From Metallibacterium scheffleri (lineage in GTDB: Bacteria > Pseudomonadota > Gammaproteobacteria > Xanthomonadales > Rhodanobacteraceae), in contig NZ_LDOS01000002.1 in NCBI RefSeq assembly GCF_002077135.1, positions 1,513,865 through 1,577,864 of the forward strand: a stretch of DNA of 64,000 nucleotides, written 5' to 3'. Positions 35,266 through 44,068 of the stretch are shown one piece after another (position 1 is the first letter of the stretch; every line of letters begins with the position of its first letter). Both the position numbers and the translations under genes were made by a program. The notes under the pieces were generated by a model. The model was not told the origin of the DNA and searched no databases. It worked only from the letters and a program-made list of their open reading frames with translations.

Positions 35266-35953
35266 GGATTCCGACTCCTGCATGCTTGAAGCCCGCGATG
35301 TTAGCAAGCACGTGCGCAGTCCCGACGGCGAGGCACTGGAAATCCTCGATGCGGTGGACTTGTGCGTGCCGCGTGCTGCCAGCGCCGCGATTGTCGGCGC
35401 TTCGGGCTCGGGCAAGACCACGTTGCTGGGGTTGCTGGCCGGGCTGGATCAGCCCAGCAGCGGACGCATCGTGCTCGATGGCCATGTGCTCACCGATCTG
35501 GATGAGGAGCGCCGCGCACGATTGCGGCGCCGGCTGGTGGGCTTCGTGTTCCAGTCGTTCCAGCTGCTGCCGGCGCTGAGCGCATTGGAAAACGTGCTGC
35601 TGCCGCTGGAACTGGAGGGTAGCCGCGACGCGGTCACACGGGCCACGGATGCGCTGCGCGCGGTGGGTCTGGCGCAGCGTCTCGGGCATTACCCGGCGCA
35701 GCTTTCCGGCGGCGAACAGCAGCGCGTGGCGATCGCACGCGCCTTCGTGCACCAGCCGCGCGTGCTGTTCGCCGATGAGCCCACCGGCAATCTCGACCGA
35801 CGCACGGGCGCGGCCATCATCGACCTGCTGTTCGAGTTGAATCGCGCACAGGACACGACGCTGGTGCTGGTGACCCACGACACCAATCTGGCGGCGCGTT
35901 GCGATGCGTTGCTGGAACTGGTCGACGGGCGCATTCGCGCCACGCAGGCATGA
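35264..35953 (+). CDS. ybbA: ABC ATPase YbbA
   Basis: A 229-residue ATPase of the MacB/LolD group with Walker A GASGSGKTT, Q-loop FQSFQLLP, signature LSGGEQQR, Walker [12 protein letters not shown] and H-loop VTHDTNLA. It pairs with the FtsX-like permease encoded by the overlapping downstream gene. The E. coli complex is of uncertain function, possibly linked to periplasmic esterase substrates given its constant association with tesA. I prefer the ATG at 35264 (GAGGA about 12 nt upstream) over 35282, which has no ribosome site. Confidence 0.88.
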   Translation: MDSDSCMLEARDVSKHVRSPDGEALEILDAVDLCVPRAASAAIVGASGSGKTTLLGLLAGLDQPSSGRIVLDGHVLTDLDEERRARLRRRLVGFVFQSFQLLPALSALENVLLPLELEGSRDAVTRATDALRAVGLAQRLGHYPAQLSGGEQQRVAIARAFVHQPRVLFADEPTGNLDRRTGAAIIDLLFELNRAQDTTLVLVTHDTNLAARCDALLELVDGRIRATQA

Positions 35954-38433
35954 AAGCGTTGCCGCTGGCCTGGCGTGGCCTGCGCCGCGAATGGCGCCTG
36001 CCCGAGCTGCGCACGCTGGCGGCGGCGCTGGTGCTGGCGGTCGCGGCGCTGGGCGCGGTCGCCAGTCTCGGTGCGCGCGTCGAGCAGGCGCTGCTGGCGC
36101 GCGCCGCCGAGATGATCGGTGGCGACCTGGGCGTGTCCACCGACTATCGCAAGCTGCCAGCCGACTTCAGCAGCGAGGCGGCACGTCTCGGACTGCAGCA
36201 GAACCGCAGCGCCAGTTTCCCGAGCATGGCGTTCCACGGTGATTCCAGCCAGCTGCTGGATGTACTCGCCACCGACCCTGCCTGGCCCCTGCGCGGCCAT
36301 GCGCAACTGGCCGCGGACAACGGGCGCGTGTACGACGGCCACGGTCCGGCGCGCGGCGCGGTGTATCTGGACCAGCGCGCGCTGGATGCGCTGCATTTGC
36401 GCGTCGGCGACACGCTGCAATTGGGCGGCATGCAACTGCGCATCGCCGCGCGCCTGGTGCAGATGCCCGACGGCGGCGCGCTGTTCGCGCTGGCGCCGCG
36501 CGCCGTGGTCAATCTGGCCGACGCCGATGCGGCCGGATTGCTGGGCGCGGGCAGTCGCGCCACCCATCGCCTGTTGCTGGCCGGCACGCCAGCGCAAATC
36601 GCCGTGTATGCGCGCTGGGCCAAGGCGCACCTGCCCAGCGGCGCGCGTCTGATCACGCCGAGCGACGTTCAACAACGGCTGCGTTTCGCATTTGATCGCG
36701 CCAGCACGTTGCTGCGACTGATCGCGCTGTTGTCGGCGCTGCTGTCCGGCATCGCAATCGCATTGGCGGCGCGACGCTATGCGCTGCGCAAGATCGACGA
36801 GGTGGCACTGCTGCGCGCCCTCGGCGCGCCGCGCCGCCAGGTACTGGGACTGCTGGCCACGCGCCTCGGCAGCATCGCGCTGGTGGCGCTGGCGCTGGGC
36901 GTATTGCTGGCGCTGGCACTGGCGGCGCTGGCCTGGCATCTGGCGCAAGCCTTGCTGCCGCAGCCAGCGCCGCCGCTGTCGATCGCGCCGGCACTGGGCG
37001 CGGCGCTGGCCGGAGTGGCGGTGCTGCTGGGCTTCGCGCTGCCGCCGCTGGCGCGCCTTGCCTCGGTGCCGCCGCAAGCGGTGTTCCGGCGCAGCTCCGG
37101 CGCGCTGCGCTGGCGCGACCGGCTGCTGTATCTGCTGCCGCTGCCGGTCGCGCTGGGCCTGATCCTGGCGCAGGGCGGTGGCCTCAACCTCAGCCTCGGA
37201 CTGGGGCTGGGTCTGGTCGGCGTCGGTACGGCCGCGGCGCTGATCAGCGCCGCGCTGCTGACGCTGGCGCGGCATTCCGCCGCGCATGCGCATCCGGCGC
37301 TGCGCATCGGCCTGGCCTCGCTGGCGCGGCGCCGTGGCCTGAGCCTGCTGCAGTCCGTGGCTTTATCGCTGGGGCTCAGCGCGCTGCTGCTGCTGGCCGT
37401 GGTCACACCCGCACTGCTGGGTCAGTGGCAGCGCGAGCTGCCGCCTGACACACCCAACTGGTTCGCGTTGAATGTGCAGGGCGCGCAGCGCGCAAGCTTC
37501 GCGCGGCAGGTCGCGCAAGCAGGCGGCACCGAGCTGAACATGCTGCCGCTGATAGTCGGCAACTTGAGCACCATCAACGGTATACCGATCGCGCAGCGCC
37601 ACTTCGCCGATGCGGCCACGCGCCGCTGGGCCGAGCAGACGTTGCGTCTGTCCTGGTCGGCGCTGCCGCCGCCTGGCAACCGCGTGGTGGCCGGGCACTG
37701 GTTCAGCGCGCAACCGCGCGTGGCCGAGGTGTCGGTGGATCGCGGCTGGGCGCAACGCTTCGGCATCAAGCTGGGCGATACGCTGGGTTTTCAGGTCGGC
37801 GAGCACCGCCTTGATGCGCGCGTCACCAGCCTGCGTGAGGTGCGCTGGGATTCATTCCGGGTGAATTTCTTCCTGTTGCTCGATCCGCTGCATGGGCACA
37901 GCCTGCCGCACAACTGGCTGGCCAGCTTCTACCTGCCAGCAGGCCAGGCGACACGTCTGCAGGCTGCATCGCGCGCACTGCCCAACGTCAGCCTGATCGA
38001 TGTCGACAGCCTGCTGGCGCGGGTACGCGGGATCATTGCCCAGGTCGGCGCTGCGCTGCGCTGGGTACTGGGTTTCAGCCTGTTGGCGGGCGCACTGGTA
38101 CTGGTCGCCGCGCTGACCGCCAGCGCGCGTGAGCGCCGCCACGAGGCCGCCCTGCTACGCACCCTCGGCGCCGATCGCCGCCAGTTGCTGCTGGCCAGCG
38201 TCGCCGAGTTCGCCATGCTCGGCGCGATCGCCGCGTTCACCGGCGCCCTGGGCGCGCTGGCCACCGGTCAGTGGCTGGCCAGCAGCGTGCTGGATTTGCC
38301 GCATTTCGTCGTGCCCTTGCGCCCGCTGCTGCTGGCCATGCTGGTCACGGTCATCGCGGTCACGCTGCTCGGCCTGGCCGGAACGCGCAAGCTGCTGTCC
38401 AGTTCGCCCTTGCGCATCCTGCGTCAGGAATGA
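35950..38433 (+). CDS. ybbP: FtsX-domain permease YbbP
   Basis: An 827-residue membrane protein beginning with a hydrophobic helix (about 22-45). A periplasmic domain precedes a first FtsX cluster (about 250-390), then come further helices (about 395-465), a second periplasmic domain (about 480-690) and a final FtsX cluster (about 700-820). This double-FtsX arrangement, close to E. coli YbbP in length, matches the ABC3 permeases used with YbbA. Its ATG overlaps the ybbA stop (ATGA). Such pumps act on lipids or proteins in the envelope rather than small solutes. Confidence 0.88.
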   Translation: MKALPLAWRGLRREWRLPELRTLAAALVLAVAALGAVASLGARVEQALLARAAEMIGGDLGVSTDYRKLPADFSSEAARLGLQQNRSASFPSMAFHGDSSQLLDVLATDPAWPLRGHAQLAADNGRVYDGHGPARGAVYLDQRALDALHLRVGDTLQLGGMQLRIAARLVQMPDGGALFALAPRAVVNLADADAAGLLGAGSRATHRLLLAGTPAQIAVYARWAKAHLPSGARLITPSDVQQRLRFAFDRASTLLRLIALLSALLSGIAIALAARRYALRKIDEVALLRALGAPRRQVLGLLATRLGSIALVALALGVLLALALAALAWHLAQALLPQPAPPLSIAPALGAALAGVAVLLGFALPPLARLASVPPQAVFRRSSGALRWRDRLLYLLPLPVALGLILAQGGGLNLSLGLGLGLVGVGTAAALISAALLTLARHSAAHAHPALRIGLASLARRRGLSLLQSVALSLGLSALLLLAVVTPALLGQWQRELPPDTPNWFALNVQGAQRASFARQVAQAGGTELNMLPLIVGNLSTINGIPIAQRHFADAATRRWAEQTLRLSWSALPPPGNRVVAGHWFSAQPRVAEVSVDRGWAQRFGIKLGDTLGFQVGEHRLDARVTSLREVRWDSFRVNFFLLLDPLHGHSLPHNWLASFYLPAGQATRLQAASRALPNVSLIDVDSLLARVRGIIAQVGAALRWVLGFSLLAGALVLVAALTASARERRHEAALLRTLGADRRQLLLASVAEFAMLGAIAAFTGALGALATGQWLASSVLDLPHFVVPLRPLLLAMLVTVIAVTLLGLAGTRKLLSSSPLRILRQE

Positions 38434-38552
38434 CTGGCGGCGCGCGCGCAGGCCATGTATTCGCGCGCGACAGGATCGAGCACGGGTGAACGCCGGGCGC
38501 GCTGCGCATGCCGGACTGAGCGGCCGCAACGCCACCACGTCCGGGCTCGCGA

Positions 38553-39380
38553 TCAGTGCGCGCCGCGCTCCGCGGCCTTGACCGCATCCCACAGTACGTC
38601 CTGCGCGGCAAGATCAAGCTGCGCCATGTCCAGGCCACGCTCGCGCGCGCGACGTTCCATGGCGCGGAAACGGCGCTCGAACTTGGCGTTGGCGTGGCGC
38701 AGGGCGCGCGCCGGATCGATGCGCGCGTGGCGTGCCAGATTGACCGCGACGAACAACAGGTCGCCCAGCTCATCCTCGATGCGCGCGACGTCGGCTGGGA
38801 CCGCCACAGCACGGCCGAACTCGGCGCGCAGCTCGGCCATTTCCTCGTCGAGCTTGTCCAGCACCGGCCCGGGTCCGGGCCAGTCGAAGCCGACCGTTGC
38901 GGCGAGTTCCTGCAGCTTGAGCGCACGCTGCCATTCGGAATGTCCGCGCGAGGCGCCATCGAGCACGCTGTCCGACAGCACATCGCCGCGCGCACGACGC
39001 TCCTCGGCCTTGATTGCCTCCCAGGCGCGCGTCTGTTCGGCGGCATCGCGATAACGTGTATCACCGAACACATGCGGATGGCGACGCACCAGCTTGCCAG
39101 CGATGGCCTGCACCACATCGGCGTAGGCGAAATGCCCGGCCTCCTCGGCCATGCGTGCGTGGAACACCACCTGGAACAGCAGATCGCCAAGCTCGTCGCG
39201 GATATCATCGAAGTCACGGCGCTCGATGGCATCGACGACCTCATGGGCCTCTTCCAGCGTGTAGCGCGCGATGGAATCGAAGTCCTGCCGCACGTCCCAT
39301 GGGCAGCCGCGCTGCGGATCGCGCAGGCGCGCCATGATCGCCAGCAGGGCATCGGTGTCGTAGCGCGATTCATCGGTCAT
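38553..39380 (-). CDS. mazG: Nucleoside triphosphate pyrophosphohydrolase MazG
   Basis: A 275-residue tandem-domain MazG that removes pyrophosphate from NTPs, including damaged ones, and lowers (p)ppGpp levels in E. coli. The N-terminal domain carries CPWDVRQ, EEAHEVVDAIE and DELGDLLFQVVFH, and the C-terminal domain repeats EEMAELRAEF and EDELGDLLFVAVN. Both metal-binding EExxE..ExxD sets look intact. The start at 39380 (MTDESRYDT) overlaps the end of cysQ by 11 nt, placing the gene third in a nudE-cysQ-mazG operon. Confidence 0.93.
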   Translation of the reverse strand: MTDESRYDTDALLAIMARLRDPQRGCPWDVRQDFDSIARYTLEEAHEVVDAIERRDFDDIRDELGDLLFQVVFHARMAEEAGHFAYADVVQAIAGKLVRRHPHVFGDTRYRDAAEQTRAWEAIKAEERRARGDVLSDSVLDGASRGHSEWQRALKLQELAATVGFDWPGPGPVLDKLDEEMAELRAEFGRAVAVPADVARIEDELGDLLFVAVNLARHARIDPARALRHANAKFERRFRAMERRARERGLDMAQLDLAAQDVLWDAVKAAERGAH

Positions 39381-40194
39381 GGTCAGTGCGCTCCGGCGTG
39401 AGGCCAAGTTGACCCAGCCAATCGCGCGCGGGATCGGCAACGGCGATGAAACTGGGGTTGAGCAGCGAGTCCTTGCGGTTGTAGCCGAGTGCGTTCCCGC
39501 GCAGGTCAAGCACCGCGCCACCGGCCTGTTCGAGTATGCATTGCGCGGCGGCGGTGTCCCATTCCGAGGTCGGCCCGATGCGCAGGTACACATCGGCGCT
39601 GCCGTCGGCCAGGCGCAGAAACTTCAGCGACGAACCCAGCTCCAGACGCTGGTGCGGCCCCAGTCGCGCCAGCATCTGTTGTTCCTCGGCACTGCCATGC
39701 GAGCGGCTGCAGGCCAGCAGCGGGCGCACCGGTGCGGTGCGCACGCGCAACGGCCGCGGCATCTGCGTCGGCGTGTCCTGCAGCCACGCGCCCTCGCCTG
39801 CCACCGCCCAGGCCAGCTCGCCGCTGACCGGCGCATGCACCACGCCGAGCACGCTGCGGTGGTCCTCGATCAGCGCCACGTTGACGGTGAATTCGCCGTT
39901 GCGCTTGACGAATTCGCGCGTGCCATCCAGCGGATCGACCAGCCAGTAACGCGACCATGCTTGCCGCTGCGACCATGGCGCCGCGGCCGCTTCTTCGCTG
40001 AGCACCGGCACACCGGGCGCCAGCCGTGCCAGGCCGTGCAGAAGGATGCGTTGCGCGGCCAGATCGGCGGCGGTCAGCGGCGAGGTGTCGGCCTTGTGCT
40101 GCACGCTGAAACTGCCGGCATAAATCTCGAGGATCGCCTTGCCCGCGTCGCGCGCGCAGGCGCCAACCGCACGCGCCAGGTCCAGATCGGTCAT
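39370..40194 (-). CDS. cysQ: 3'(2'),5'-bisphosphate nucleotidase CysQ
   Basis: CysQ converts PAP (and PAPS) to AMP (APS), preventing build-up of the by-product of sulfate assimilation. The 274-residue product has the inositol-phosphatase-fold metal motif WLVDPLDGTREFV near residue 86, an upstream Glu in SEEAAAAP, and the second motif WDTAAAQCILEQAGG. The start overlaps the nudE stop by 4 nt (ATGA). Association with nudE and mazG fits a nucleotide-cleaning operon seen in related bacteria. Confidence 0.92.
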   Translation of the reverse strand: MTDLDLARAVGACARDAGKAILEIYAGSFSVQHKADTSPLTAADLAAQRILLHGLARLAPGVPVLSEEAAAAPWSQRQAWSRYWLVDPLDGTREFVKRNGEFTVNVALIEDHRSVLGVVHAPVSGELAWAVAGEGAWLQDTPTQMPRPLRVRTAPVRPLLACSRSHGSAEEQQMLARLGPHQRLELGSSLKFLRLADGSADVYLRIGPTSEWDTAAAQCILEQAGGAVLDLRGNALGYNRKDSLLNPSFIAVADPARDWLGQLGLTPERTDHDR

Positions 40195-40745
40195 GGTGAA
40201 TAGCGTCCGGCCAGATGCTCGCGTGCCATGAACAGCGCCGCGATGGAACGACCTTCGCTGACCTCGGCATGGCCAAGGAGGGTATGCAGCTCGGCGAGCT
40301 TCCACGGCACCACTTCGAGCGGCTCCGGCTCATCGCCTGGCAAGCGTCGCGGGTACAGATCCTGCGCCAATACCACGTGCGTGCGATGCGTCATGTAGGC
40401 CGGCGAGAGGGTCAGCGTGGTCAGCCGCAGCAGGCGCCGCGCGCCGTAGCCGACTTCTTCCTGCATCTCGCGCCCGGCACCGGCCTCGATGCTCTCGCCC
40501 GGCTCGATGCGTCCCTTGGGCAGGCCCAGCTCGTAACGTTCCACGCCCACCGCATATTCGCGCACCAGCAATACGGTTTCGGCATCCAGCATCGGCACGA
40601 TCATCACCGCGCCCAGACCGGATGGCAGCATGCGCTCGAAGGTGCAGCGCACGCCGTTGGAGAATTCCAGATCGACCTGTTCGATGCGCAGGAATGACGT
40701 GGCGGGCGCGGGTCGGGTGGCGAGAATGCGCGGCGGCTTGGGCAT
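40191..40745 (-). CDS. nudE: ADP-compounds Nudix hydrolase NudE
   Basis: A 184-residue Nudix enzyme with a complete Nudix box at residues 78-100 (GRIEPGESIEAGAGREMQEEVG). Flanking segments such as RYELGLPKG, LSPAYMTHRTHVVLA and YPRRLPGDEPEPLEVVPW are typical of NudE, which hydrolyses ADP-ribose, Ap3A and NADH. It is the first gene of the three-gene operon and starts at 40745, 83 nt from the divergent bioA. Confidence 0.9.
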   Translation of the reverse strand: MPKPPRILATRPAPATSFLRIEQVDLEFSNGVRCTFERMLPSGLGAVMIVPMLDAETVLLVREYAVGVERYELGLPKGRIEPGESIEAGAGREMQEEVGYGARRLLRLTTLTLSPAYMTHRTHVVLAQDLYPRRLPGDEPEPLEVVPWKLAELHTLLGHAEVSEGRSIAALFMAREHLAGRYSP

Positions 40746-40828
40746 GATGCGTGATTGTACCCGCGGCAACCGGGCCTGAGCCGCACGCCGCACTTGAGCC
40801 GCGCACGCGCAGCCGCGATCATGCCTGG

Positions 40829-42205
40829 ATGAACTCTGTTGACGATTTCATCCGCCGCGATCTCGCCGCGATCTGGCATCCCTGCACGCAAATGCACGAT
40901 CACGAAACCGTGCCCATGCTGGCGATCGCGCGCGGCGAAGGCGCCTGGTTGATCGGCATGGATGGCCAGCGCTATCTGGACGCGATCAGCTCGTGGTGGA
41001 CCAATCTGTTCGGTCACGCCGAGCCGCGCATCGCAGCCGCCATCGCCGCGCAGGCGCAAACACTGGAACAGGTGATCTTCGCCGGCTTCACGCATGCACC
41101 CGCCGTCGAACTGGCCGAACGCCTGCTCGCGCTGGCGCCGCCGGGACTGGCACGCGTGTTCTACGCCGACAACGGCTCCAGCGCGGTGGAAGTGGCGCTG
41201 AAGATGAGCTTCCACTACTGGCGCAATCAGGGCCATGGCGAGCGCCGGCGTTTCATCGCACTCAGCGGCGGCTACCACGGCGAGACGCTGGGCGCGCTGG
41301 CGGTCAGCGATACCGGTCTGTATCGCGAAGCCTATGCGCCGCTGCTGATGCAGCGCATCGTCGCGCCATCGCCGGATGCCTACGAGGCCGCACCAGGTGA
41401 AAGCGCCGAGCAGGTGGCGCTGCGTCGACTCGACGATCTGCACGTGCTGCTCGAACGCCACGCGCACGAGGTATGCGCGCTCATCGTCGAGCCGCTGGTG
41501 CAGTGCGCGGGCGGCATGCGCATGTACCACCCGCGCTATCTCAGCGGACTGCGCGCGCTGTGCGATCGGTTCGACGTGCACCTGATCGCGGATGAAATCG
41601 CGGTGGGCTTCGGTCGCACCGGCACGCTGTTCGCCTGCGAACAGGCACCGCCACCGCATGCGGGCGCGGCCCCCGGCATCACGCCCGATTTCATGTGTCT
41701 GTCCAAGGGGCTGACCGGAGGCTTCATGCCGCTGGCCGCGGTGTTGACCACGCAGCGCGTGTACGACGCCTTCTACGCCGAATACAGCGCCGGCAAGGCG
41801 TTCCTGCATTCGCACAGCTACACCGGCAATCCACTGGCCTGCCGCGCGGCGCTGGCCACGCTGGATATCTTCCGCGACGAACCGGTACTGCAGCGCAACC
41901 GTACCCTGGCCGCCTATGTGGCCGCGCGCCTGGCCCCGCTGGTCGATCATCCACACGTGGCCGAGGTGCGCCAGACCGGGCTGATCGCCGCGGTCGAGCT
42001 AGTCGCCGACAAGCGCACCCGCACGCCCTTTCCCGCGCACGAGCGCCGCGGTCTGCGCGCGCGCCTGGACGCCTTGACGCACGGCGTGGTGCTGCGTCCG
42101 CTGGGCGAAGTCATCTACACCATGCCACCGTACTGCATCACGCCCGGGGAGATCGACCGGATCGTCGACGCCATCGCCAGCGGCATCGATGTCGCGTGCC
42201 GCTGA
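40829..42205 (+). CDS. bioA: Adenosylmethionine-8-amino-7-oxononanoate aminotransferase
   Basis: BioA transfers an amino group from S-adenosylmethionine to KAPA in biotin synthesis. The 458-residue class III aminotransferase has PLP-binding Lys293 in LSKGLTGGF, the DEIAVGFGRTG motif and the BioA-specific N-terminal signature IWHPCTQM. The trailing EVIYTMPPYCI region is also conserved. An SAM-specific Tyr is plausible in the ISSWWTNLFGH segment. Other bio genes are not in the window. rsmE starts 5 nt after its stop. Confidence 0.95.
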   Translation: MNSVDDFIRRDLAAIWHPCTQMHDHETVPMLAIARGEGAWLIGMDGQRYLDAISSWWTNLFGHAEPRIAAAIAAQAQTLEQVIFAGFTHAPAVELAERLLALAPPGLARVFYADNGSSAVEVALKMSFHYWRNQGHGERRRFIALSGGYHGETLGALAVSDTGLYREAYAPLLMQRIVAPSPDAYEAAPGESAEQVALRRLDDLHVLLERHAHEVCALIVEPLVQCAGGMRMYHPRYLSGLRALCDRFDVHLIADEIAVGFGRTGTLFACEQAPPPHAGAAPGITPDFMCLSKGLTGGFMPLAAVLTTQRVYDAFYAEYSAGKAFLHSHSYTGNPLACRAALATLDIFRDEPVLQRNRTLAAYVAARLAPLVDHPHVAEVRQTGLIAAVELVADKRTRTPFPAHERRGLRARLDALTHGVVLRPLGEVIYTMPPYCITPGEIDRIVDAIASGIDVACR

Positions 42206-42210
42206 TCCAT

Positions 42211-42942
42211 ATGCGCTGCATCCGTCTCCATGTCGACGCAGTGCTCACGCCGGGCGTCGAACTGGCGCTGCCCATCGCCGCCAGCGAGCACGCTACGCGC
42301 GTGCTGCGCCTGCGTCCTGGCGATGCACTGACGTTGTTCAACGGCGATGGCCACGACTATGCCGCACGATTGCTCGACGCCGCGCGCGGCGGCGCGCGCG
42401 TGCGCATCCTCGAACGCATGACCCCCGCGGCTGCGGAATCGCCGCTGCGTCTCACCTTGGTCCAGGGCATCGCGCGCGCCGAAAAGATGGACTGGATTCT
42501 GCAGAAGGCCACCGAGCTGGGCGTGGCCGGAATCGCCCCGGTGCTGACCGTGCGCACCGAAGTGCGCCTTGATGCACAGCGCGGCGAGAAACGCATCGCG
42601 CACTGGCGCGGTGTGATCGCCAGCGCCTGCGAGCAGTGCGGGCGCGCGCGCCTGCCGCACCTGCTGTTGCCGCAATCGCTGGCGGCGTGGCTGCGCACGC
42701 GCGAACCCGACGCGGCACTGTTCACGCTCGATCCGCAGGCAACGCTGCGAATACGCGATCTGCCGGCGCTGTCCGCGGCGCAACTGGTGATCGGGCCCGA
42801 GGGTGGCCTCGATGCCGCCGATCTACTGATGTTGCGCGCAGCAGGCGCCAGGGGTCTGGCGCTGGGTCCGCGCGTGCTGCGCACCGAGACCGCCGGACTG
42901 GCCGCGCTGGCGATGCTGCAAAGCCATCTTGGCGATGCCTGA
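42211..42942 (+). CDS. rsmE: 16S rRNA m3U1498 methyltransferase RsmE
   Basis: RsmE methylates U1498 of 16S rRNA. The 243-residue SPOUT enzyme has an N-terminal PUA-like domain (about 1-70) and a knotted C-terminal domain with the SAM-binding loops VIGPEGGLDAAD and LGPRVLRTETA. The QKATELGV segment is also diagnostic. The ATG at 42211 lies 5 nt after bioA, so the two are co-transcribed. It converges with mdh across a short hairpin. Confidence 0.95.
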   Translation: MRCIRLHVDAVLTPGVELALPIAASEHATRVLRLRPGDALTLFNGDGHDYAARLLDAARGGARVRILERMTPAAAESPLRLTLVQGIARAEKMDWILQKATELGVAGIAPVLTVRTEVRLDAQRGEKRIAHWRGVIASACEQCGRARLPHLLLPQSLAAWLRTREPDAALFTLDPQATLRIRDLPALSAAQLVIGPEGGLDAADLLMLRAAGARGLALGPRVLRTETAGLAALAMLQSHLGDA

Positions 42943-42947
42943 AACGC

Positions 42948-42971
42948 AGCGGCGACCCGCAGGCCGCCGCT
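42948..42971. terminator. Hairpin between convergent rsmE and mdh
   Basis: AGCGGCG and CGCCGCT form a perfect 7-bp stem with a 10-nt loop in the 55-bp gap between two convergent genes. It could serve as a terminator for either strand, but no long T-tract is present. Confidence 0.4.
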
Positions 42972-42997
42972 TGAACTCGGACCCGTGCCGTGGCTGC

Positions 42998-43981
42998 TCA
43001 GCGCCCGAGCAGATGCTCGACGCCGGCGCGCTCCTCGCGCAGTTCCTTCTCGGTGGCGGCGATGCGCGCACGCGAGAACTCGTTGATCGCCAGCCCCTGC
43101 ACGATGGTGTACTTGCCATCCTTGCAGGTGACTGGATAGCCGAAGATCAGGCCGGGCGCGATGCCATAGCTGCCCTCGGAAGGAATCGACATGGACACCC
43201 AGTCGCCTTCCGCCGTGCCCATCACCCAGGTGCGCATGTGGTCGATCGCGGCACTGGCGGCACTGGCGGCAGAGGATGCGCCGCGGGCCTTGATGATGGC
43301 CGCGCCGCGCTGCTGCACGACGGGAATGAAGTCCTTCTCGTACCAGGCCTGATCGACCAGCGCCAGCGCCGGCTTGCCGTCGACGCTGGCGTGGTGCAGA
43401 TCGGGATACTGCGTGGAACTGTGGTTGCCCCATACCGTCACTTTGCGGATGCCGGTGGTGTGCGTGCCGGTTTTTTCGGCCAGCAGTGACAGCGCGCGGT
43501 TGTGGTCGAGCCGCACCATCGCGGTGAAGCACTTCGGGTCGAGATCCGGCGCGTTGGCCTGTGCAATCAGCGCGTTGGTATTGGCCGGGTTGCCCACCAC
43601 CAACACCTTGACGTGACGCTTGGCATGCGCGTTCAGCGCCTTGCCCTGCGGCGCGAAGATGCCGCCGTTGATCTCAAGCAGATCCTTGCGCTCCATGCCG
43701 GGGCCACGCGGGCGCGAACCGACCAGCAGCGCGAAATCGACGTCCTTGAAAGCGACGTTGGCGTCATCGGTGGCGACGATGCCGTGCAGCAGCGGAAACG
43801 CGCAGTCGTTGAGTTCCATCACCACGCCCTGCAGCGCCGGCAGCGCGGGCGTGATCTCGAGCAGATGCAGGATGACGGGCTGATCCTTGCCCAGCATGTC
43901 GCCAGCGGCGATGCGAAACAACAGGGCGTAGCCGATCTGGCCGGCGGCGCCGGTGACGGCAACACGTACGGGGGTTTTCAT
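42998..43981 (-). CDS. mdh: Malate dehydrogenase
   Basis: A 327-residue NAD-dependent malate dehydrogenase of the TCA cycle. It shows [19 protein letters not shown] for the Rossmann turn, the substrate Arg cluster in [15 protein letters not shown], and the proton-relay Asp and His in RLDHNRALS and [12 protein letters not shown]. The sequence belongs to the group that resembles cytosolic eukaryotic MDH, common in Xanthomonads and Burkholderia. The start at 43981 follows GGAG. The short Ala/Ser stretch [11 protein letters not shown] (about 240-250) is slightly unusual. Confidence 0.96.
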   Translation of the reverse strand: MKTPVRVAVTGAAGQIGYALLFRIAAGDMLGKDQPVILHLLEITPALPALQGVVMELNDCAFPLLHGIVATDDANVAFKDVDFALLVGSRPRGPGMERKDLLEINGGIFAPQGKALNAHAKRHVKVLVVGNPANTNALIAQANAPDLDPKCFTAMVRLDHNRALSLLAEKTGTHTTGIRKVTVWGNHSSTQYPDLHHASVDGKPALALVDQAWYEKDFIPVVQQRGAAIIKARGASSAASAASAAIDHMRTWVMGTAEGDWVSMSIPSEGSYGIAPGLIFGYPVTCKDGKYTIVQGLAINEFSRARIAATEKELREERAGVEHLLGR

Positions 43982-44068
43982 GAGGGAGACTCCGCTTGGG
44001 GATTGTGAAAGCTTGGGTGCCGGCCACCGACGGCGGCACACGACATGGCCAGCGACCGGCTATCCGAC

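Noticed and set aside
42948-42971. Possible CRISPR-like or repeat structure between rsmE and mdh
   Set aside because: It is a single short hairpin between convergent genes and is best read as a terminator.
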